Below are positions 36,632 through 45,517 of a stretch of 64,000 nucleotides of DNA, one piece after another. How positions within the stretch are numbered: the first letter of the stretch is position 1; the number at the start of each line of letters is the position of its first letter. Under the pieces are notes generated by a model. It did not search any database, was not told where the DNA came from, and saw nothing but the letters and a program-made list of their open reading frames with translations. The stretch is from Silvibacterium bohemicum (GTDB lineage: Bacteria; Acidobacteriota; Terriglobia; Terriglobales; Acidobacteriaceae), in assembly GCF_001006305.1 (NCBI RefSeq), contig NZ_LBHJ01000002.1:332029-396028 (forward strand), written 5' to 3'. Position numbers and translations under genes: made by a program.

Positions 36632-38692
36632 ATGAAACTGAGTGGATTTTTGTCTGGACATGGATCGCGGCCGCTGAGCCGGAGTATCTTCGCGACCCTG
36701 CTGATGGCGTTGGGGTTTTCGGGTGTTGGAGTCATTGCCGTAGCGATGCTCGGTGCGAGCCTTGGCCGGGTGCACGCGCAGACGGCCAAGCCTTCTGCTG
36801 CAGCGCCGAAGAGCCAGCCTAAGCCGGCGGTGCTGTTGGATGCCGATGATGCGGCGGGGAGAAGCAAGGCCATCCTGGCGCACCTGAATGCAGCGCTGCG
36901 TTTCTATCGCGACTCTCAAGCGCCGATTCAGAAGGTTGGAGAGCCGAGCGATCTGCTTTATCGGGACCAGGCGGTGACGCTGGCGGGGCAGGTTGCCGGA
37001 TTTGCTTTTCAGTCGGCGAAGGCCGAAGCGGCGATCATGCCGCAGAGTGCGACGGAGACGCAGGCTGCACCGGAGAGCCAGTCGCAGCGGCTGCAGGGAA
37101 TGCGCAAGACGGTGGAGCAGCAGGTTGCCGCCCTGAAGGCTCAGGATGCTGCGTTGGCCCAGCAACTGGAGACGGCGAAGCCCAAGGCTGCGGCCGCGCT
37201 TCAACAGAAAAAACAAGAGGTGGAAGGCGAGCTCGAACTGCAGACGGCGATGGGCGACGCGCTGACCAAGATCACCAGCAGTTCCGATAGCGGGAGCGAC
37301 GTGGGTTTTTCGGCGCAGATCGTGCAACTGGAGCGATCGGCGCCGGGGCTGACCGTGGGCAAGCCAACGACTGTCGCGCCAACGCTCGAAAACATCAGCG
37401 CCGCGCATAGCGAAGGAGTCACGACTCAGGCGCAGTATCTCTTCCAGTTGGTAAGCGCGAGGCAGGACATCGACAATCTGGTGAAAGAGGCAGATGACCT
37501 TCACGCGCAGGCTCTTGCGCTTCGCCAGCCACTGACGGACACGCTCAGAAAGACCATTGCGCAGGGGCAGGCGTTGTCGCAGCAGATGACGGCGGCTCCC
37601 GCATCTGCTGCGAATCAGACGGCTGCGGCGAAGCCGAGTGCTCAGGCGTCCGCTGCAGCAGCTGCCGCTGAACTGGCTTCGACGCGAAAGAGCTTCGATA
37701 CTCTGACCGCAACGTTCAAGGGACTGTCGGCGGCTTCGGTTCCGCTAAGCCAGGAGACTGTGGCGCTGGAGCAGGCGCATGCCAGCCTGGAGGCGTGGCG
37801 GGCCGCGGTCAATCAGGAATACACTTCGTTGCTGCGCTCTCTGCTGGTGCGGGTATTTGCGATTGCGATTGCGCTGGCGGTGATCTTCATCCTCGGCGAG
37901 GTGTGGCGTCGGGCGACCACCCGTTATGTGCGCGATGTGCGCAGACGGCGTCAGCTGCTGGTGTTGCGGCGGCTGGCGGTGGGCTTTTTGAGCGGGCTGG
38001 TGATGATCTTCGGCCTGGTCACACAATTCAGTTCGCTGGCGACGTTTGCCGGCTTCATCACTGCCGGTATAGCGGTTGGGCTGCAGACCATTCTGCTCTC
38101 CGTGGCCGCGTATTTCTTCATCATCGGACGCTATGGTGTGAAGGTGGGCGATCGCATCACCATCACCGGAGTTACAGGCGAAGTGATCGAAGTCGGGCTC
38201 GTCCGCTTTTACATGCTGGAGATGTCGGGCAACGGCACCGATCTCTATCCCACCGGGCGCGTGGCAGTCTTCTCCAATGCCGTGCTCTTTCAGGCCGGCA
38301 CTCCTCTCTACAAGCAGATGCCGGGGACGGACTATGCCTGGCATGAGCTGACTCTAAAGTTGACGCCCGGCGCGGACTATCGCGCTGCGGTGCAGGAAAT
38401 CCTCAAGACGGTGCAGACGATTTACGAAAGTTACAGGGGACAGATCGAACAGCAGCATCGAAGTCTCGAATCGTGGATCGATTCCAGCCTCGATTCGCCT
38501 GCGATCCAGTCGAACCTGCAATTGGTGGATGCGGGCTTTGTCCTGTTGATACGGTTTCCGGTGATCATCCGCCAGTCATGGGAGATCGACGACAAGGTGA
38601 CCCACGCGGTGCTGCAATTGACGTCGAATGATCCAAACATCAAGAGCGTGGTTGCCGGTGCGCCCACGATCAAGGCGGCGGTAAGGGGATAG
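36632..38692 (+). CDS. MscS-family mechanosensitive channel with long periplasmic coiled-coil region
   Basis: This 686-residue protein has an N-terminal hydrophobic export signal (about residues 20-50, ending GRVHAQ), a long Ala/Gln/Glu-rich helical region (about 55-385) predicted to be periplasmic coiled coil, then three membrane helices (about 395-420, 447-470 and 472-500). The last reads FITAGIAVGLQTILLSVAAYFFI and fits the pore helix. The MscS beta domain follows (KVGDRITITGVTGEVIEVGL, about 503-525). It should open under membrane tension and release solutes. The length is intermediate between MscS and the large MscK type. It is monocistronic, with a convergent gene downstream. Confidence 0.88.
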   Translation: MKLSGFLSGHGSRPLSRSIFATLLMALGFSGVGVIAVAMLGASLGRVHAQTAKPSAAAPKSQPKPAVLLDADDAAGRSKAILAHLNAALRFYRDSQAPIQKVGEPSDLLYRDQAVTLAGQVAGFAFQSAKAEAAIMPQSATETQAAPESQSQRLQGMRKTVEQQVAALKAQDAALAQQLETAKPKAAAALQQKKQEVEGELELQTAMGDALTKITSSSDSGSDVGFSAQIVQLERSAPGLTVGKPTTVAPTLENISAAHSEGVTTQAQYLFQLVSARQDIDNLVKEADDLHAQALALRQPLTDTLRKTIAQGQALSQQMTAAPASAANQTAAAKPSAQASAAAAAAELASTRKSFDTLTATFKGLSAASVPLSQETVALEQAHASLEAWRAAVNQEYTSLLRSLLVRVFAIAIALAVIFILGEVWRRATTRYVRDVRRRRQLLVLRRLAVGFLSGLVMIFGLVTQFSSLATFAGFITAGIAVGLQTILLSVAAYFFIIGRYGVKVGDRITITGVTGEVIEVGLVRFYMLEMSGNGTDLYPTGRVAVFSNAVLFQAGTPLYKQMPGTDYAWHELTLKLTPGADYRAAVQEILKTVQTIYESYRGQIEQQHRSLESWIDSSLDSPAIQSNLQLVDAGFVLLIRFPVIIRQSWEIDDKVTHAVLQLTSNDPNIKSVVAGAPTIKAAVRG

Positions 38693-38725
38693 GCCACGCG
38701 GCTCGATGCATCATGCTGCCGAGAC

Positions 38726-38752
38726 ACGATCCCTCGGAGGGCGAAGGATCGT
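38726..38752. terminator. Possible shared terminator hairpin between convergent genes
   Basis: ACGATCC (38726-38732) pairs with GGATCGT (38746-38752) across a 13-base loop that itself contains CCCT/AGGG. It lies in the 70-base gap between the MscS gene and the convergent sugar-acid dehydratase gene. No T-run is present, so confidence is low. Confidence 0.35.
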
Positions 38753-38762
38753 ATCCCGCAGC

Positions 38763-39590
38763 TTACGCCACTTGATTGATGAGCGTGCCGATGGGGTCGA
38801 TGGTGATCCGTACCTCGTCGCGGCTTTGCAGGGTGAAAGAGTCGGGCGGCACGATGCCGGTGCCGGTCATCAGGAAAGCTCCGAAGGGAAAGCTGTTATC
38901 GCGGAAGAGATATTCCACGAGCGATTTAGGCTCGCGCTTCAACGCCGCGAGCGTCGTTGTGCCGGAAAATGCGGTTTCGCCTCCGCGTAGTATCTCTAAG
39001 CGGATCGATGTCGACGATGGAAGCGGGTCGCTGCTAACTACGATGCACGGACCGAGCGCGCAGCTGCGATCGTAGACCTTGGCCTGAGGAAGATAGAGCG
39101 GGTTTTCTCCTTCGATATCGCGCGAGCTCATGTCGTTGCCGATGGTATAGCCGATGATCCCGCCACGCGGATCGATGACCAGGGTCAGCTCCGGTTCAGG
39201 CACAGACCATGAGGCGTCGCTGCGAATGCGTACGTGGCTGTTTGGTCCGGCGACGCGGCTGGCTGTGGCTTTGAAGAAAAGCTCGGGCCGTTCGGCGGAG
39301 TAGACGCGGTCGTAGAAGTCACCGCCGCCGGCGTCCTTCGATTCTTCGATGCGCGCGCTGCGGCTGCGATAGTACGTGACGCCCGCGGCCCAGACCTCCT
39401 GATTGCCGATGGGAGCTTCGATCTTTGCCGAGGAGAATTCTGTGGAAGGCTGTTCTTTTTCGATGACGGCGCGTAAGTATCCGTGAAGATCGTTGTGCGT
39501 GAGGAGGGCGTCCCAGGAGGTCTCAGGAACGCGATAGTATTTGCCCTGCTCTTCGACAAAGGGTCCAACGTGAGTGCGATAGAGTTTCAC
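38763..39590 (-). CDS. FAH-family 2-keto-3-deoxy-sugar-acid dehydratase (KdaD/XylX-like)
   Basis: The 275-residue protein belongs to the fumarylacetoacetate hydrolase superfamily: [18 protein letters not shown] (about residue 68), [17 protein letters not shown] (about 103), and the metal ligands in [11 protein letters not shown] followed by [19 protein letters not shown]. The pattern is closest to 2-dehydro-3-deoxy-D-pentonate dehydratases, which form 2-oxoglutarate semialdehyde in Weimberg-type pentose pathways. Its start overlaps the stop of the xylonate-dehydratase-like gene by 4 bases, so the two act in sequence. An aldehyde dehydrogenase for the last step is not in the window. The pathway assignment is inferred. 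Confidence 0.78.
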   Translation of the reverse strand: MKLYRTHVGPFVEEQGKYYRVPETSWDALLTHNDLHGYLRAVIEKEQPSTEFSSAKIEAPIGNQEVWAAGVTYYRSRSARIEESKDAGGGDFYDRVYSAERPELFFKATASRVAGPNSHVRIRSDASWSVPEPELTLVIDPRGGIIGYTIGNDMSSRDIEGENPLYLPQAKVYDRSCALGPCIVVSSDPLPSSTSIRLEILRGGETAFSGTTTLAALKREPKSLVEYLFRDNSFPFGAFLMTGTGIVPPDSFTLQSRDEVRITIDPIGTLINQVA

Positions 39591-41560
39591 GAACGTCTCT
39601 CCAATAAGGAAATAATGCTGTCTGCGTCGTAGACACAGCCACCCCAGACGCCGCCGCTGGCGTGAACCAGCGCAGCCCAGAGACGCGTGTCTTCGGGAAG
39701 AGCGGGATGCGGCTTCAGATCGGGCCGCGGTTTGCGCTGTTCAAGGCGGCGCGTGCCTTCTTCAGCGCCGAAGGTTGCGTGAGCGTCGCCGATGAGATGG
39801 ACCGAGCCGGTGAGCTTCTCGCGGTCGATGACTATTTCGATCACGTCTCCCTCTTGCACCTTGCCGATGGGGCCTCCGGCAAGCGCTTCGGGAGAGATAT
39901 GTCCAATGCATGCACCAGTGGAGACGCCGCTGAAGCGCGCATCGGTGAGCACGGCGACATGCTTGCAGTGTGGAAGCTGCTTGAGCGCAGAGGTGACCTG
40001 ATAAATCTCCTGCATGCCTGCGCCCGCCGGTCCGCCGCAGATCAGCACGATGACATCGCCGTGCGCGACCGCGCCGTTCTTGATGGCCTCGATGGCTGCG
40101 GTTTCGGTTATGAAGACTTTGGCTGGTCCGATGTGGCTATAAACATTTCCTTCTTCGATCAGCGATGGATCGATGGCCGTACTCTTGATCACCGAGCCTT
40201 CGGGAGCAAGATTTCCGGCGGGAAAGCACACGGTCGACGTGAGGCCGCGCGATCGGGCGCGATCCGGCGACATGATGACGTCGTCGGGATCGATGCCGTC
40301 TGTATTCTGAAGAACGCTTCGCAACTCCCGGCGGCGCGAACTCTCTTTCCACCAGTCGAGACTGGCGTCGAGCGTCTCTCCCGTTACCGTTTTCACGCTG
40401 GTGTCGAGCAACCCTGCGTCGCGCAGGTGGAGCATGACTTCGGGCACGCCTCCAGCGAGAAAGACCTGGACGGTGGCAAAGTTGCGCGGGCCATTGGGGA
40501 GCGCGTCGACCAGCCGTGGAACCTGCCGGTTGATCTCCGCCCATTCCGCTGCGGTTGGCCGCGGCAGCTTTGCGGCATGAGCGATAGCCGGAATATGTAA
40601 CAGCAGGTTGGTGGAACCGCCGAAGGCCGCATGCAGCACGATGGCGTTACGGATGGCCGCGGGCGTGAGCACATCAGCGGTTCCTATTTGTAACTGATGC
40701 AGACGCAAAAGTCCGCGGGCCGAGCGGCGAGCGGCATCGAGCCATACAGGCTGGCCGGAAGGGGCGAGCGCGGTATGCGGCAGGGCGAGGCCGAGAGCTT
40801 CGGCGACAACCTGCGACGTGGCCGCAGTTCCCAGGAACTGGCATCCCCCGCCGGGAGAGGCGCAGGCTCGGCAGCCGACTTCGGCGGCGTACTCAAGCGT
40901 GATCTGGTCTTGCGCGAAACGCGCGCCGATGGTCTGGACCTTCCCCGCATCCTCACCGGATTCAGGCAGGAGAGTGACGCCTCCGGGGACAAGCACGGTC
41001 GGCGTCTTGCCAGCCGAGGCCAGCGCCATCATCATCGCCGGCAGGCCCTTGTCGCAGGTGGCGATGCCGAGCACTCCTTTGCCGGTGGGCAGCGAGCGCA
41101 TGAGGCGGCGAAGCACGATGGCTGCATCGTTGCGAAAGGGCAGCGAATCCATCATGCCTGTGGTGCCCTGGGTGCGGCCGTCGCAGGGATCGGTGCAGGC
41201 GCCGGCGAAGGGGACAGCGCGCATTTCCTTCAACTCGCGCGCGGCTTCGGCGACGAGCAGGCCTACCTCCCAGTGCCCGGTATGAAAGCCGAGCGCAATG
41301 GGATGGCCGTCGTCGGCGCGCAGGCCGCCGTGGGTGCTGAGGATGAGGAATTCGGGATCGAGCAGCCGCTGCGGCTCCCAGCCCATGCCGGCGTTCTGGC
41401 TCAGGCCGAAGAGATTTCCCGAGGGCTGAGTGAGCAGCATCTCCGCAGAGATGGGCAGAAGTCCCGACGGACCGGGCGCGTGGGTGGTCACGCGACGAAG
41501 TGCGGGATCGTCCGTTTCAAGAACCGAGCTGAGCGAGATTGCGGCGATGGGAAGACTCAC
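39587..41560 (-). CDS. IlvD/Edd-family sugar-acid dehydratase, YjhG/YagF (xylonate dehydratase) group
   Basis: The 657-residue protein is an iron-sulfur dehydratase. Cluster cysteines appear in [17 protein letters not shown] (about residue 120), [14 protein letters not shown] (about 170) and [20 protein letters not shown] (about 235). The length and the start [20 protein letters not shown] match the YjhG/YagF branch (xylonate dehydratases) rather than the shorter IlvD or Edd. It should dehydrate a pentonate such as D-xylonate to the 2-keto-3-deoxy acid, the substrate of the overlapping FAH gene. The start is a GTG at 41560 with GGAAA upstream. The substrate could instead be another pentonate or hexonate. 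Confidence 0.85.
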   Translation of the reverse strand: MSLPIAAISLSSVLETDDPALRRVTTHAPGPSGLLPISAEMLLTQPSGNLFGLSQNAGMGWEPQRLLDPEFLILSTHGGLRADDGHPIALGFHTGHWEVGLLVAEAARELKEMRAVPFAGACTDPCDGRTQGTTGMMDSLPFRNDAAIVLRRLMRSLPTGKGVLGIATCDKGLPAMMMALASAGKTPTVLVPGGVTLLPESGEDAGKVQTIGARFAQDQITLEYAAEVGCRACASPGGGCQFLGTAATSQVVAEALGLALPHTALAPSGQPVWLDAARRSARGLLRLHQLQIGTADVLTPAAIRNAIVLHAAFGGSTNLLLHIPAIAHAAKLPRPTAAEWAEINRQVPRLVDALPNGPRNFATVQVFLAGGVPEVMLHLRDAGLLDTSVKTVTGETLDASLDWWKESSRRRELRSVLQNTDGIDPDDVIMSPDRARSRGLTSTVCFPAGNLAPEGSVIKSTAIDPSLIEEGNVYSHIGPAKVFITETAAIEAIKNGAVAHGDVIVLICGGPAGAGMQEIYQVTSALKQLPHCKHVAVLTDARFSGVSTGACIGHISPEALAGGPIGKVQEGDVIEIVIDREKLTGSVHLIGDAHATFGAEEGTRRLEQRKPRPDLKPHPALPEDTRLWAALVHASGGVWGGCVYDADSIISLLERRS

Positions 41561-41791
41561 TTTCCATTCGCAGTATAGAAGTCGACGGAGATGTGCGCAG
41601 CGCTGCCCCCGATTTTTTCCATTACCCGATGCTTTGAAAAATGCTTCAATGCGAACGGGTTATACGGCCAAAAGCAGGCATGCAGTGCACGTCCGCATTC
41701 CTCATGAATCTTTTTGGGCGAATCTTTTTTGCGCGCAGCTCGTGGAATTCACTGCAATCCAGCTATTCTGTTGTTTCGCAATCCTCTTTCA

Positions 41792-43024
41792 ATGAAAAAA
41801 CTTCGAGTAGGCGTTCTGTTTGGTGGGCGTAGCGGCGAGCATGAGGTTTCGCTACTGTCGGCGGCTTCGGTTCTGAAGGCGATCAATCGCAAAAAGTACG
41901 AGATTGTGCCCATCGGCATCACCAAGGGGGGCCGCTGGGTCACTTCCTCCGATGCTGAGCGGCTGCTTGGCGGCGACTCCGGCACTCTACCGGCATCGAC
42001 CGAGCGCAATCTCCGGGCCGGTGATCCTGAGACTACCTCCGCGGCTGCAGTTCTGGCGCGCGGCGAATCAGTGATCGTGCCGCCCGTGCCATCAGACGGC
42101 AAGACCGGCACGCTTGTCCCGTTCGAAACCGAGGCTAAAGGGCTGGAGCTCCGCGCCAACGCCGCGTCTGGCCCGGTACTCAATCTGGACGTCATCTTTC
42201 CAGTGCTGCATGGCACCTTCGGCGAAGACGGCACCATTCAGGGCCTCTTCGAACTGGCCGGCATCGCCTACGTCGGCTCGGGCGTGCTGGGTTCGGCCGC
42301 GGGCATGGACAAGGACGTCATGAAGCGGCTCTTTGCGGCGGCGAAACTTCCTATCCCCAGGCATGTAAGCTTTCTGCGTGCCGAGTGGGAATCCGGCGCC
42401 AAGAAAATCATCGCGAAGATCGAAGGCGCGCTCAAATATCCGCTCTTCGTGAAGCCGGCCAATCTGGGATCGTCGGTGGGGATCACCAAGGTTCATAACC
42501 GCAAAGAACTCGCCCCGGCGATCGATACCGCTGCCGGCTTCGATCGCAAGATCGTTGTCGAACAGGGCGTAGGCGGCAAGAAGGGAAAGGCTCGCGAGCT
42601 TGAAGTTGCCGTGCTTGGCAATGACCGGCCGGAAGCTTCCGTGGTCGGAGAGATCGTGCCCGGCAAGGAGTTTTATGATTACGAAGCCAAGTATCTGAGC
42701 GAAGGCTCCTATCCCATCATTCCCGCCAAGATCACGAAACAGCAGTCGAAGACCATTCGCGAGATGGCCATCGCCGCATTCCAGGCGTGCGATTGCTCGG
42801 GACTCGCGCGCGTCGACTTCCTGATGGATCCTGCATCGAACTCGTCGCGTGCGCCTCGCATCTATTTGAATGAGATCAACACGCTGCCGGGCTTCACCTC
42901 GATCAGCATGTATCCCAAGCTGTGGGCCGCTTCCGGCGTTGCGTATCCTGATTTGATCGATCGATTGATTGCACTTGCGCTGGAGCGCCGTGCAGAGAAG
43001 GATCGTACCAACTACAGCCGCTGA
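41792..43024 (+). CDS. ddl: D-alanine--D-alanine ligase
   Basis: I choose the ATG at 41792, which starts at the conserved MKKLRVGVLFGGRSGEHEVS; the frame is open further upstream. The 410-residue ATP-grasp enzyme joins two D-alanines for peptidoglycan precursors. Motifs visible: HGTFGEDGTIQGLFELAGI (about residue 146), GMDKDVMKRLF (about 172), VKPANLGSSVGI (about 222) and ARVDFLMDP to LNEINTLPGFTSISMYPKL (about 340-375). It is about 40-50 residues longer than E. coli DdlB, mostly from an insert at about residues 55-125 that is rich in Thr/Pro/Gly. It is not part of a murC/dcw cluster here. Identification firm. Confidence 0.93.
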   Translation: MKKLRVGVLFGGRSGEHEVSLLSAASVLKAINRKKYEIVPIGITKGGRWVTSSDAERLLGGDSGTLPASTERNLRAGDPETTSAAAVLARGESVIVPPVPSDGKTGTLVPFETEAKGLELRANAASGPVLNLDVIFPVLHGTFGEDGTIQGLFELAGIAYVGSGVLGSAAGMDKDVMKRLFAAAKLPIPRHVSFLRAEWESGAKKIIAKIEGALKYPLFVKPANLGSSVGITKVHNRKELAPAIDTAAGFDRKIVVEQGVGGKKGKARELEVAVLGNDRPEASVVGEIVPGKEFYDYEAKYLSEGSYPIIPAKITKQQSKTIREMAIAAFQACDCSGLARVDFLMDPASNSSRAPRIYLNEINTLPGFTSISMYPKLWAASGVAYPDLIDRLIALALERRAEKDRTNYSR

Positions 43025-43099
43025 GGAACTAACTGGGCCTCCGCGGTGTCAGAAATATATGGACCTGCTCGCCGAATTTGAAAAAGGAACTTTCCGCCG

Positions 43100-43576
43100 A
43101 TGACTCTGCTCGATGCTCCGAAATACGACGCAAAAAAAGCGCGACTCATGCGCAATCTGTCCATTGCCGGAGTGAGCGCGGTGGTGATCGCCGCTATCCT
43201 TTTCGGGATGTTCATGCTGAACCAGCCATGGTGGCTGTGGAACTGGTCCGCCGACCATCGCGTGAACAACTTCTTCACAACAATCGAATCGGGAGATCTG
43301 CAAAAGGCCTATGCCCTCTGGAATAACGACACCGATTGGCAGCAGCACGCCAGCCAGTACAAGGATTACGACTTCAACCAGTTTCAGAAAGACTGGGGCG
43401 TCGGCAGCGATTACGGCAAGATCCGATCGCACGCCATCGTCATGGCCAAGAAGGTTGGCAACGGCACGGTGATGGGCGTCGACATCAATGGCGGCAAGAC
43501 TCCGATCTTCCTGCGCGTCGACCAGAAAACGAAGACCATCGGCTTTTCTCCGGTCGAACTTTACACCGGCCCGTAA
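43100..43576 (+). CDS. Membrane-anchored protein of unknown function
   Basis: The 158-residue protein has a basic N-terminus followed by one transmembrane helix (about residues 20-42, SIAGVSAVVIAAILFGMFML) and a tryptophan-rich boundary (NQPWWLWNWSADH). The outer domain of about 110 residues has NNFFTTIESGDLQKAYALW, like the start of NTF2-like or DUF4864-type folds that begin with a helix in which a residue pair precedes a ligand pocket, and later VGNGTVMGVDINGGKTP. No catalytic motif is identifiable. It follows ddl by 75 bases, so it may share its transcript. A palindrome follows at 43622. Confidence 0.7.
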   Translation: MTLLDAPKYDAKKARLMRNLSIAGVSAVVIAAILFGMFMLNQPWWLWNWSADHRVNNFFTTIESGDLQKAYALWNNDTDWQQHASQYKDYDFNQFQKDWGVGSDYGKIRSHAIVMAKKVGNGTVMGVDINGGKTPIFLRVDQKTKTIGFSPVELYTGP

Positions 43577-43621
43577 TCTCCGCGTACAGGGACTTCATCG
43601 GAATTATCTGCGGACCGGGTG

Positions 43622-43649
43622 TCCCACGTCCGGATGTTCGGACGTGGGA
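43622..43649. repeat. Intergenic palindrome between convergent genes
   Basis: TCCCACGTCCG (43622-43632) and CGGACGTGGGA (43639-43649) form a perfect 11-pair stem with a 6-base loop. It is flanked by GGGTG on the left and TTCTACC on the right. No T-run is present. The GGGTGTCCCA...TGGGATTC frame recalls a dispersed palindromic repeat of Acidobacteriota. It may also act as a bidirectional terminator. Confidence 0.5.
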
Positions 43650-43719
43650 TTCTACCGAAGCTCGTCGTGCGGACCGCAAAGGAACAATCTGTGTTTTGTT
43701 CCGATGCAACGTTAGGTGG

Positions 43720-44667
43720 TTAAGTGGCCAGCCCGGCGATCGCCTTTTCCAGGCTCGCCTCATCCTGCACACTCATGCAGTTTTGACTGCGGTCGATCTG
43801 GCGCATCAGGCCTGAGAGCACTTTTCCCGGCCCGACTTCGATGAAGTGCGTAGGCGCCTGCTCCATCAGCAACCGCGCGCACTCCACCCACCGTACCGCA
43901 CCCGTCACCTGGCGCACCAGTGCGTCGCGCAGTGTGTCTCCATCGGTGACCAGCGCGGCATCGACGTTCACCGCAACCGGAACATTCGCGTCGGCAAAAA
44001 CGATTTCTGCGAGCAGCGGCGCCAGGCGATCCCGAGCCGGCTGCATCAGTGCGCAATGGAAGGGCGCGCTTACCGCCAATGCCACCACCTTCTTCGCGCC
44101 GCGTTCTTTCGCCAATGCGCCGGCCTGCTCCACTGCCGCTGAAGCACCGGAGATCACCGTCTGCTCCGGCGAATTGTAGTTGGCTGGCGAAACGACTCCC
44201 CCGCCTGCAACAGCTATCTCTGCGCAAATCCCAGTCACATCTTCGGGCGACATGCCGAGAATCGCTGCCATCGCGCCTTGACCTTGCGGGACAGCGTCCT
44301 GCATGAACTGGCCACGGCTGCGCAGAGCGCGGACGGCATCGGTCACGGACAAGACGCCTGCGGCGACATTGGCGGAATACTCGCCGAGCGAATGTCCGGC
44401 GACGAAGCTCGGTGTCACGCCCTTCTCGGCCAGCACCCGCTGAGCTGCAATCGAGACAGTGAAGATCGCGGGCTGCGTGAACTCCGTTAGCTTCAGCTGT
44501 TCTTCCGGACCTTCGAAGCAGAGCTTCGAAAGCGCAAACTCCAGAGCCTCGTCCGCTTCGTCGAACGTTTGTTTTGCAATTGGAAATCTCTCATACAGGT
44601 CGCGGCCCATGCCCACCGCCTGCGAACCCTGCCCCGGAAAAAGGAATGCCAGTCTATGCGTACTCAT
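43720..44667 (-). CDS. fabD: Malonyl-CoA:ACP transacylase
   Basis: The 315-residue enzyme transfers malonyl from CoA to acyl carrier protein for fatty-acid synthesis in the cytoplasm. Motifs: LFPGQGSQAVGMG (about residue 9), GHSLGEYSA with the nucleophilic Ser (about 96), Arg in RSRGQFMQDA (about 121), and the catalytic His in APFHCALM (about 205), then MEQAPTHFIEVGPGKVL near the end. Length is normal. It stands alone here, away from plsX-type fab genes, which lie at 62.8 kb. The divergent spacer upstream leads to a cytochrome gene. Confidence 0.95.
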   Translation of the reverse strand: MSTHRLAFLFPGQGSQAVGMGRDLYERFPIAKQTFDEADEALEFALSKLCFEGPEEQLKLTEFTQPAIFTVSIAAQRVLAEKGVTPSFVAGHSLGEYSANVAAGVLSVTDAVRALRSRGQFMQDAVPQGQGAMAAILGMSPEDVTGICAEIAVAGGGVVSPANYNSPEQTVISGASAAVEQAGALAKERGAKKVVALAVSAPFHCALMQPARDRLAPLLAEIVFADANVPVAVNVDAALVTDGDTLRDALVRQVTGAVRWVECARLLMEQAPTHFIEVGPGKVLSGLMRQIDRSQNCMSVQDEASLEKAIAGLAT

Positions 44668-45022
44668 GCCAGAGATATTTCAAATGATTTTGGACTAGCC
44701 GTCCAGGCGTACGGGGCTTCGCCGCCTTTTCGCGGAACATTCACCTTCACTCTGACCGCAGCAGTCCCGTCATTCTAACGGCCGGAGGGAGGAAGAATCT
44801 CGGCGAGGTATTCCGTGCAGCATCGGTGGGGTTAGAATCACGTTCCCGTCTGAGACTTGTTACGTCCTCTGGTCGCTGTCTATTTTTTGTTCATGCTGCA
44901 ACGTTCGCATTAGCGATAGCAATAAATTCCCGGTCTTTTTCTGGTGCAGCCAGGAGATAGCTGAAGGGTTATGTAACAATGACGGCGGAGTGAATCCCGT
45001 TTTTAGTACGAGGTTTGAACTT
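44668..45022. other. Divergent intergenic region (355 bases)
   Basis: This is the spacer between fabD (minus) and the diheme cytochrome gene (plus). It should hold both promoters. I see T-rich and A-rich stretches around 44880-44945 but no repeat, RNA gene or protein that I can support. An in-frame GTG at 44990 could extend the cytochrome by 11 residues, but the ATG at 45023 has the better ribosome-binding site. Confidence 0.4.
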
Positions 45023-45511
45023 ATGCAGCGGAGTCTCGCCGCCGGTCTTATCGCAACCGCTCTTGCTCTGAGCACCCTGCCTTCATTCGCGCAGGATGCG
45101 CAAACAGCCGCCAAGCCGGCTCATCGTCCCATGCCGAAGCCCTCCAACCTCCAGGTTTTGCCCAAAGATATTTCTTCGCCTGACCTGATAGCCGCGATGC
45201 GCTCGTACAGCAAGGCTCTGGGCGTGGAGTGTGAGTTTTGCCATTCGGAAGATCCACAAACGCACCGGCCCAATTTTGCCTCGGATGCGAAGGAAGACAA
45301 GGGCATCGCCCGCATTATGATCAGCATGACGCAGGAGATCAATCAGAAATATCTCTCGACCGTGAAGGATCCGGATGCCACGCCCGCGGACAAGACCGTG
45401 ACCTGCGGAACCTGCCATCGCGGCAACACCATGCCCGCGCAGTTCTTCGGCGCAGCCCCGGGCGGGGAGATGCACCACGAAGGCGAAGCGCCTCCGGCGA
45501 AGTCGGAATAA
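45023..45511 (+). CDS. Exported diheme c-type cytochrome
   Basis: I choose the ATG at 45023 with CGAGG eight bases upstream; it starts a signal peptide (MQRSLAAGLIATALALSTLP, ending SFAQDA). The 162-residue protein has two heme motifs, CEFCH (about residue 68) and CGTCH (about 124). The segment LQVLPKDISSPDLIAAMRSY before the first motif and MTQEINQKYLSTV between them match photosynthetic-reaction-centre-cytochrome-like c proteins common in Acidobacteriota without photosynthesis. It is probably a periplasmic electron carrier. It is convergent with panC; six bases separate the ends. The redox partner is unknown. Confidence 0.85.
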   Translation: MQRSLAAGLIATALALSTLPSFAQDAQTAAKPAHRPMPKPSNLQVLPKDISSPDLIAAMRSYSKALGVECEFCHSEDPQTHRPNFASDAKEDKGIARIMISMTQEINQKYLSTVKDPDATPADKTVTCGTCHRGNTMPAQFFGAAPGGEMHHEGEAPPAKSE

Positions 45512-45517
45512 CTTCCG

